A DNA stretch of 43,489 nucleotides, taken from assembly GCA_944388935.1 (NCBI GenBank), contig CALXKK010000014.1:1-43489 (forward strand), read 5' to 3'. The stretch comes from an uncultured Clostridia bacterium. Lineage in GTDB: Bacteria > Bacillota > Clostridia > TANB77 > CAG-508. Below the pieces are notes generated by a model that worked only from the letters and a program-made list of their open reading frames with translations, did no database searches and had not been told where the DNA came from. A program made the position numbers and the translations under genes. Positions 43,364 through 43,489 of this stretch are shown in pieces; positions within the stretch are counted from its first letter, which is position 1; each line of letters opens with the position of its first letter.

Positions 43364-43392
43364 ATATTAATAATTTTTTTAATAATTTGCAA
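43364..43392 (-). promoter_or_regulatory. Promoter of the PF06541-HAD-pepF operon
   Basis: TTGCAA (43392-43387), a 17-base spacer and TAATAT (43369-43364) on the minus strand, 30 bases before the ATG. Confidence 0.6.
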
Positions 43393-43411
43393 CATTAAAT
43401 TTATTATTTCT

Positions 43412-43441
43412 AAAATAAAAATCCCCCAGCTTAGCTGGGGG
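43412..43441 (-). terminator. Strong terminator of a gene beyond the right edge
   Basis: CCCCCAGC (43423-43430) and GCTGGGGG (43434-43441) form an 8-base stem with a 3-base loop, with T-rich sequence on the minus strand (43421-43412). It lies in front of the promoter of the PF06541 gene. Confidence 0.8.
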
Positions 43442-43448
43442 TATTTTA

Positions 43449-43489
43449 CTAATATCGCCTAAAAGGCTCTATTACTAGCAGAGCCTCAA
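43449..43489 (-). CDS. Possible 3' end of a gene off the right edge
   Basis: Only one minus-strand frame is open from the edge, reading EALLVIEPFRRY and a TAG stop at 43451-43449. The hairpin arms AGGCTCT (43464-43470) and AGAGCCT (43480-43486) cover the same region, so it may be non-coding. The fragment is too short to classify. Confidence 0.25.
   Translation of the reverse strand, partial: EALLVIEPFRRY

Noticed and set aside
43412..43489. Right edge hairpins as the end of an IS200/IS605-type insertion
   Set aside because: CCCCCAGC/GCTGGGGG hairpins occur at such ends, but no TnpA or TnpB coding evidence is in the window; it fits an ordinary terminator of a gene past the edge.

Overview
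The window is AT-rich and its genes are tightly packed, nearly all on the minus strand. The gene content points to a low-GC Gram-positive bacterium of the Clostridia type. The supporting evidence is a rimP-nusA-ylxR-ylxQ-infB-rbfA-nrnA-truB cluster, a compact type II fatty-acid operon, AddA (the Firmicute recombination nuclease subunit), strong Shine-Dalgarno sequences and sigma-A-like promoters. I cannot name a genus. Much of the accessory content has an uncultured gut-Clostridia flavour, but that is inference.

Layout. Positions 1-4200 hold part of a type I restriction-modification locus (hsdS running off the left edge, and hsdM) and a KAP-type P-loop ATPase, a combination seen in defence islands. 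Positions 4300-13150 are accessory genes: a MerR regulator operonic with a VIT/VWA protein, two small proteins (one DUF4177), a macrodomain protein, a lone plus-strand APH-like phosphotransferase, two GNAT acetyltransferases, a Ham1-type NTP pyrophosphatase, and a MazG-type pyrophosphohydrolase fused to a long basic and Gln/Thr-rich region. Positions 13250-16800 carry a COG2509-type FAD oxidoreductase and a thyA-DUF3592-folA operon. These two units are driven by almost identical promoters.

Positions 16800-23300 are the fatty-acid synthesis operon fabH-fabD-fabG-fabF-accB-fabZ-accC. It has no acpP, no enoyl-ACP reductase and no accD/accA, and a GC-rich palindrome lies just after a predicted fabH start site. 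Biotin ligase (27.4-28.0 kb), needed to charge AccB, sits nearby at the end of the nusA-truB operon. Positions 24100-27300 hold a TIGR01212-type radical SAM gene that looks leaderless, a methyltransferase overlapping a double NTP-pyrophosphatase fusion, and a Mn/Fe superoxide dismutase whose Shine-Dalgarno lies in a hairpin. Positions 27400-35700 are the translation/transcription operon from rimP to truB and birA, with TTG starts proposed for rimP and infB. Positions 36300-43350 are a PF06541 membrane protein, a HAD hydrolase, pepF and addA (without addB beside it).

Most unusual are two single-gene islands (about 23.27-24.05 kb and 35.70-36.28 kb). Their GC is close to one half, against roughly one fifth to one quarter in sampled flanking lines. 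Each carries one unrecognised gene (a soluble 198-residue protein and a four-helix membrane protein) behind a strong host-like promoter, and the two promoter/leader regions resemble each other. A small palindromic repeat built around GGGACGG/CCGTCCC occurs three times (about 23.29, 29.10 and 39.97 kb), once inside the first island. A structured non-coding stretch lies between nrnA and truB. I saw no tRNA, rRNA, CRISPR array or intact transposase.
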